From contig JASCIV010000913.1 of the NCBI GenBank assembly GCA_030374735.1, positions 1-10,346 of the forward strand: a stretch of DNA of 10,346 nt. Reading direction: 5' to 3'. The notes beneath the pieces are model-generated. The model was given only the letters and a program-made list of their open reading frames with translations. It did not search any database and was not told the DNA's origin. The position numbers were made by a program, and so were the translations under genes. This stretch comes from Gracilaria caudata. Its lineage: Eukaryota > Rhodophyta > Florideophyceae > Gracilariales > Gracilariaceae. Of the stretch, positions 6,767-10,346 are shown piece after piece. Positions within the stretch are counted from its first letter, which is position 1. Every line of letters begins with the position of its first letter.

Positions 6767-7579
6767 CCTTGCGCGCATCAGTTGCACACTGCGCCCGTTC
6801 CGCAGATCGCGTTCGATTTGGCTCAACTCCGTGCGCATCGCGCGCCGCACAAGATGAAGCGTCGATTGTTTGATGACGCGTTTTGCGTCCAGAACAGAGC
6901 TCCATTGTAAATCATTCGTGCCCTCACTCCATTCCACACAACGTTGTAACACCGCTTGCAACAGCGGCGTTTGCTCAATGATGTCACAAACGCCCGCCTT
7001 TTCCATGCTACTCGCATCCACCACGTCACCGCGTAACAACAGCCGAGCCGACAATTGCTTCCCCACAAACAGCCCAAACGTCAGCGACGAGCCGAATTCC
7101 GGACAGATTCCAACCGAAGCAAACGGCGTCTGAAACGTAGTGTGCGCATCACAAAACACAAAGTCACAATGCAACAACATCGTAACACCAATACCCACCA
7201 CTCGACCAAACACCACCGCCACCACGATCTTTTCGCAACCCATCAACGCGTGCATGAACTCGCGCGCCGCAGCCACCAAGTGCGTCGCGCATTGCCTTGT
7301 GGCCGCCTGTTTGATATCCATGCCGCTGCAGAACGAACGCGACGCACACGCGCTCAGCACGATGATGCGCGTGTGGTCGTCATTGCTCAGCGCTTTTAAC
7401 GCTGCTGCCGTCTTGCGGTACAGCTCTTCATCAAGCGCGTTTAGACGATGCGGTCTGTTGAATATGAGCTCAACCACGTGATGTGCATGCGTTCTCTGTA
7501 ACAGAACGTCGTGCTCCTCTTTCGCTTGCACCATTTTGAGTGCCACCGAGTTCGCACGCGCGTGCGCGTGAACGCCCAT
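6761..7579 (-). CDS. peroxisomal enoyl-CoA delta-isomerase / hydratase-family (crotonase) protein
   Basis: This 272-residue protein shows the crotonase fold: NRPHRLNALDEELY (41-54), the oxyanion-hole segment SFCSGMDI (82-89), the second GRVVGIGVTMLLHCD segment (125-139) and TPFASVGICPEFGSS (151-165). Glu161 in the CPEFGSS stretch lies where enoyl-CoA isomerases of the ECI2/PECI type carry the catalytic Glu. This suggests delta3-delta2-enoyl-CoA isomerisation during beta-oxidation of unsaturated fatty acids. The last three residues, A-R-L, fit the PTS1 consensus [S/A/C]-[K/R/H]-[L/M], giving peroxisomal import. There is no acyl-CoA-binding domain, so it is shorter than ECI2 of animals. The start could be Met1 (7579) or Met16 (7534), the latter nearer the fold. 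A simple hydratase activity or another crotonase reaction cannot be excluded. The stop TGA (6763-6761) overlaps the BolA gene by 6 bp. Confidence 0.88.
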   Translation of the reverse strand: MGVHAHARANSVALKMVQAKEEHDVLLQRTHAHHVVELIFNRPHRLNALDEELYRKTAAALKALSNDDHTRIIVLSACASRSFCSGMDIKQAATRQCATHLVAAAREFMHALMGCEKIVVAVVFGRVVGIGVTMLLHCDFVFCDAHTTFQTPFASVGICPEFGSSLTFGLFVGKQLSARLLLRGDVVDASSMEKAGVCDIIEQTPLLQAVLQRCVEWSEGTNDLQWSSVLDAKRVIKQSTLHLVRRAMRTELSQIERDLRNGRSVQLMRARL

Positions 7580-8079
7580 GCGCCATGAAGCCCCTCCGCT
7601 TGTTCTGACAGTACGTGTAAACGGTACGTTTCAAGCTTTGTTCATCGCGCACGCAATCTGACGTTGTCGCAGAACGCACGTGAAAGGTGAATGATTGGGC
7701 GCGCATTGTGATGCAAAGTGTTACATATCCCCACCATCTGAGCTGTCGTCCAACATGCTACAATACAACATCAGAATGATTCCCGTTACCCCCAGCAGAA
7801 CGTTTGTTCCACCGCAAGTCAACACTGCACCTCACGAAGCACGCAGGTCGTCCGTCTTAGGCGGTGTCTAAACAACCGTGAACGTAGGAACAGGAAAACA
7901 CTTCACACAAGTCTTGCACTCCCCTATACTTTGAGCAAAGTTAATAATTGTTACTTCAAGTTAATGACAATCTACGTGAAACTATCCATCTGCTGAACAG
8001 CCACCGAACACCGTTCAAGTTAGGTTACAAACGAACTGTATCATACAAACCGGCTCTCCTTTTGTTGCTCCTCGTTCTT
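7580..8079. other. 500-bp intergenic region without a recognised gene
   Basis: This lies between two minus-strand genes, so it should contain the isomerase promoter at its left part and the zinc-finger gene's 3' end at its right. It is less GC-rich than the DNA to the left. AAGTTAAT occurs twice (7938-7945 and 7958-7965) around an AT-rich spot near 7940. I found no tRNA-like B-box, no long frame and no clear TATA box. Confidence 0.5.
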
Positions 8080-9321
8080 CTATTCTTCGTTTTGGTTGTT
8101 CTTCGGTTTATACACACATCCGTGCACGCAGTCGTGCGCCTCACCCACACCGAACACGTCGTTGTGCATGTTCTTGCAATGCCGCGTCAGAATGCTCTTT
8201 CGAGCGAAAGCGTCCCCGCAAACTTGGCATTCAAAATTGCGAAGCTTGTTGTGCACCGCATCCACATGTCGAGTCACATCCCCTCGGGCCCCGAACCGTA
8301 ATCCACACTTGTGGGGACATTCAAATCTTTTCTCCTTCAAATGTACTACCCGGTAATGGTTCACTACCCCACTCTGTTGATGAAATCGCCGCTGACAGGT
8401 AGGGCAGGCGTGTGGTCGAGGCCTGTTGTCGCCATTGGGACGGCCCCTTCTTTGCTTCTTGGGCTTGGTCACCTTGGCACTCCTCGACACTCCAAGGCTC
8501 AAGTTGGTGGCGGTTGGTGTCTTGGCCGTTTCAGTCTGTGCCTTCCTTTCTGCTTGTGGTTCAGCTTCGGAAGACTCGAGTGCTCCACGCTTGTTCAATT
8601 CTTCGGCTCGACTTTGCTCCTTCTCACGTAGAGTGTTGATGAGCGTTTCTATCTCGGGCTTTGTCGTGATCGGCATGTCACGTTCGGCTCGAGTGCGCTT
8701 TCGAGGGGGAGCTTTTGGCTCCTTTTCGGGCTCCGTGCCAGTCGTCTCGTTTCCTTTGTCAGAGGCAACAATTTCGTTCTCCTCAGGAGCCTCAACTTCG
8801 TCTCCCTTCGCAGTTGGTGACTTTGAAGGGGAGTGAGAACCATCTGATGATTTCCTTGGCATCTCAGCTTCGTTAAGCTTTGCAGTTAGCGGCCTTGACG
8901 GAGAATGAGAGCCATCTGATGATTTCTGTTGCACATCCCGCGCCGCCATTTGTTCGGTTGACGGCAACCCAAGCGACTTCAATGACGGCAAAGCGCCTTT
9001 CACTGCTCGTTCCTCAAGCTGCGTCACAAACTCTGACATTTGGTAGAGTATGGACGGGAACTTCGGCCTGGCTGGGGTCACCGGCTCGGTTGTGGCGGGC
9101 GCCTGATACCCCAGTGGGTACGATACCGGAGTGTCGTCGTCTTTCTCGTTTACCAATGCGCTTATCGGAAGACCTCCGATGCGCCGGCGATTGTTTCCAA
9201 AGTCATGTCCTCTCACACTGGTTTCATCCTCTGCCGTCGCCGGCGTTACGGGAGAAACAAGGCTGTTTTCAGCTTCGGGATGCGAAAGACCTTCTATGTT
9301 CAACTTCGGGAGAGAGTTCAT
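8080..9321 (-). CDS. C2H2 zinc-finger protein with AT-hook-like motif
   Basis: This 413-residue protein has a long, low-complexity N-terminal part (Ser, Pro, Glu, Lys and Thr rich, predicted disordered) and three C-terminal C2H2 fingers. Finger 1 uses C306, C309, H322 and H327; finger 2 uses C335, C339, H352 and H357, with three residues between the cysteines; finger 3 uses C365, C368, H381 and H386. All three have four residues between the histidines. Basic stretches PRKRTR (206-211) and KPKKQRR (286-292) suit nuclear localisation, and RRGRP (291-295) is an AT-hook-like core. Two 24-residue repeats sit at 133-180. A short charged helix lies at about 221-246. A Cys/His-containing tail (398-402) follows finger 3. 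The role is a probable sequence-specific DNA-binding protein, with targets unknown. The start is the first ATG of the frame. Its base composition is less GC-rich than the plastid-protein genes. Confidence 0.9.
   Translation of the reverse strand: MNSLPKLNIEGLSHPEAENSLVSPVTPATAEDETSVRGHDFGNNRRRIGGLPISALVNEKDDDTPVSYPLGYQAPATTEPVTPARPKFPSILYQMSEFVTQLEERAVKGALPSLKSLGLPSTEQMAARDVQQKSSDGSHSPSRPLTAKLNEAEMPRKSSDGSHSPSKSPTAKGDEVEAPEENEIVASDKGNETTGTEPEKEPKAPPRKRTRAERDMPITTKPEIETLINTLREKEQSRAEELNKRGALESSEAEPQAERKAQTETAKTPTATNLSLGVSRSAKVTKPKKQRRGRPNGDNRPRPHACPTCQRRFHQQSGVVNHYRVVHLKEKRFECPHKCGLRFGARGDVTRHVDAVHNKLRNFECQVCGDAFARKSILTRHCKNMHNDVFGVGEAHDCVHGCVYKPKNNQNEE
8782..8925 (-). repeat. two tandem 72-bp units coding for 24-residue repeats
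   Basis: Units at 8925-8854 and 8853-8782 on the minus strand encode residues 133-156 and 157-180 of the zinc-finger protein. Both begin KSSDGSHSPS and contain TAK and a final E-x-E-x-P pattern, with 16 of 24 residues identical. The DNA core CATCTGATGA recurs at 8841 and 8913, exactly 72 bp apart. The pattern fits an in-frame duplication in a disordered region. The S-P pairs in each unit are possible proline-directed kinase sites. Confidence 0.85.
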
Positions 9322-9860
9322 GGCGACTAGACGTTGTGCGAAATACGGTTGTGGGGAAATAAGGACGAAGAGGTATGTGAAGAGAGTCCTTTAGGGAGGC
9401 TTAAGGTTGACGGCCTAGGCGTGCAGCAGAAGCAAACAAAACTGTTGACAGGTGAAGACCGGCCGCTCTGCTGCGTCGCACGAGAAGCGACAAGGTCTTC
9501 CCATATATACAGAGAACGGAGTTTCCATAAATGGCACGAAAGCAAATACGGTATCATGACATTCCTTCTTGGCGCAACGCGACCGGAGGAGGTATGAAAT
9601 TCAGCCAACGCTCGAGTCAACTCTTAAACGCGTAGCGAAAAGCGTAGAGCAAGAGTCCATGACAGTCACATTTTGCGGCCGGAGAGGCAAAAGGAGTGCG
9701 GCGCATTCTGAAGGGCTGCGTAGGCGCAGCGAGAGGCATACACGAAATTCGCTTCTGCTATGTTCCGTGGCTTTGATATTTCCACGAGCGTTTGCTCGTA
9801 CATAGAGATGTGGCTTTAACAGGGGTTTCATCTTTGTACACACAACCGGACCTTGAAGCA
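9322..9860. other. intergenic region upstream of the zinc-finger gene
   Basis: No convincing gene is seen in these 539 bp; short open frames lack family motifs. A TATA-like sequence lies at 9503-9510 (GTATATATGG on the minus strand), about 185 bp upstream of the zinc-finger ATG, and could serve that gene with a long 5' leader. A perfect hairpin with 6-bp arms (9784-9789 and 9794-9799) around a four-base loop lies near the right end. Base composition becomes more AT-rich rightward. Confidence 0.45.
9503..9510 (-). promoter_or_regulatory. TATA-like element upstream of the zinc-finger gene
   Basis: The minus strand reads TATATATG here, in a region otherwise without A/T alternation. It faces the zinc-finger gene whose ATG is at 9321. 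The distance implies a leader of about 150 nt if initiation occurs about 30 bp downstream. The assignment rests on position only. Confidence 0.3.
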
Positions 9861-10320
9861 TGTTGAAGGAAGTTAGGTCAACCTGTTATAGAAAATCAAG
9901 TGAAGTATCTCATTGGGATTGCTTTAAATTCTATTGGTGATTAAAGAGAGCAAACAAGTTGAAGAATGAATTGTGTAGGTCTGGCATCAGCAGGCGCACC
10001 AGCGGCAATGGTTGGGAGAGAAGTTAAGGGCAACTTTAAGAGTCATGAACAGAAGCAAATTGTAGTTGTCGCATTGCTGGTCTTGACTTGAAAGTATAGA
10101 ATCATCTTGAATTGTAGTTTCTCAAAACGGAGCCTCTAGACAAGTGCCACAGAAGTTTTTGGCCTTCCTAAAGAGAGAAAGCTTTCTTTGAAAGCTTTAC
10201 TGCAGCTTAGTAATTAGAAGCTGCTGTCCACAATAAAGAAGAAGAAGAAAACGGAGCCTCGGTCATGTTGACCACCAAAGTGGAAAAGATAGAGGTCAGG
10301 AGGCTGAGCCACCTGCAACA
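9861..10320 (+). mobile_element. possible LTR (5' LTR of a retroelement running out of the window)
   Basis: The segment starts TGTTG and ends CAACA, a perfect 5-bp terminal inverted repeat of the TG...CA type usual in Copia and Gypsy LTRs. It is about 460 bp long and AT-richer than the gene-bearing part of the window. It contains an AATAAA at 10232-10237, about 85 bp before the proposed end, as polyadenylation signals often sit in LTRs, and a hairpin just upstream of it. Four bases after the end a TGG begins (10325-10327), where a tRNA primer-binding site would start. No second LTR, gag or pol is visible, because the window ends 26 bp later, and no target-site duplication can be tested. Short TG...CA boundaries arise by chance, so this remains a suggestion. 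Confidence 0.28.
10199..10237 (+). terminator. hairpin followed by AATAAA
   Basis: GCAGCTT (10202-10208) pairs perfectly with AAGCTGC (10218-10224) around a nine-base A/T-rich loop, with two further pairs possible outside a T-T mismatch. AATAAA follows at 10232-10237. Together they look like an RNA 3'-processing region on the plus strand. It may belong to the proposed LTR or to an unseen transcript. Confidence 0.35.
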
Positions 10321-10346
10321 AAATTGGAGGGACGAAAGGTTGGGGG

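Noticed and set aside
7580..8079. possible tRNA or small RNA gene
   Set aside because: No T-arm consensus or cloverleaf arms were found on either strand by eye.
9131..9394. plus-strand frame across the zinc-finger start
   Set aside because: It is mostly antisense to the zinc-finger gene and lacks motifs.
10265..10346. frame beginning at ATG 10265 and open to the window edge (MLTTKVEKIE...)
   Set aside because: Only 27 residues are visible and no family is recognisable; it also conflicts with the LTR reading. It could be the N terminus of a real gene, but it cannot be supported here.
1..10346. CRISPR array, defence island or biosynthetic cluster
   Set aside because: No regularly spaced repeats and no nuclease, toxin or synthase motifs occur; the genes are ordinary eukaryotic and plastid types.

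Overview
This window looks like nuclear DNA from an intron-poor, gene-dense photosynthetic eukaryote. A unicellular red alga is my best guess, but the sequence does not prove it. Several proteins begin with Ser/Ala/Arg-rich, acid-poor leaders typical of plastid transit peptides and continue into families known from cyanobacteria and plastids. One enzyme ends in a peroxisomal PTS1 tripeptide. There is a eukaryotic C2H2 zinc-finger protein. No gene clearly needs an intron, there are no bacterial ribosome binding sites, and neighbouring genes overlap or lie 100-550 bp apart.

Layout: a G-rich polypurine tract and perhaps the first codons of a leftward gene (1-130); a plastid DUF2854-type two-helix membrane protein on the minus strand (398-1180); a GC-rich divergent promoter (1181-1720); a 940-residue coiled-coil protein (1721-4543); a T-rich 123-bp shared 3' region; an unrecognised, probably organellar helical protein on the minus strand (4667-5350); a second divergent promoter; a ClpF-like UVR plus YccV/HspQ-domain plastid protein (5615-6331); a BolA2-type protein (6512-6766) that overlaps, tail to tail by 6 bp, a peroxisomal enoyl-CoA isomerase/hydratase-family protein (6761-7579, minus); 500 bp without a gene; a C2H2 zinc-finger/AT-hook protein (8080-9321, minus); and an AT-richer right end (9322-10346) without a convincing gene but with features of an LTR.

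The genes do not form one pathway. Two or three are plastid housekeeping genes (DUF2854 protein, ClpF-like adaptor, possible thylakoid-lumen protein), one is an Fe-S/iron-sensing partner (BolA), and one belongs to peroxisomal beta-oxidation of unsaturated fatty acids. The points I would follow up are the unrecognised protein at 4667-5350, the BolA/isomerase overlap in which one gene's stop codon is the other's PTS1 leucine codon, the strong splice-donor match lying on the stop of the DUF2854 gene, and the possible LTR at the right edge. I see no clear evidence of an undescribed multi-gene system such as a defence island or biosynthetic cluster.
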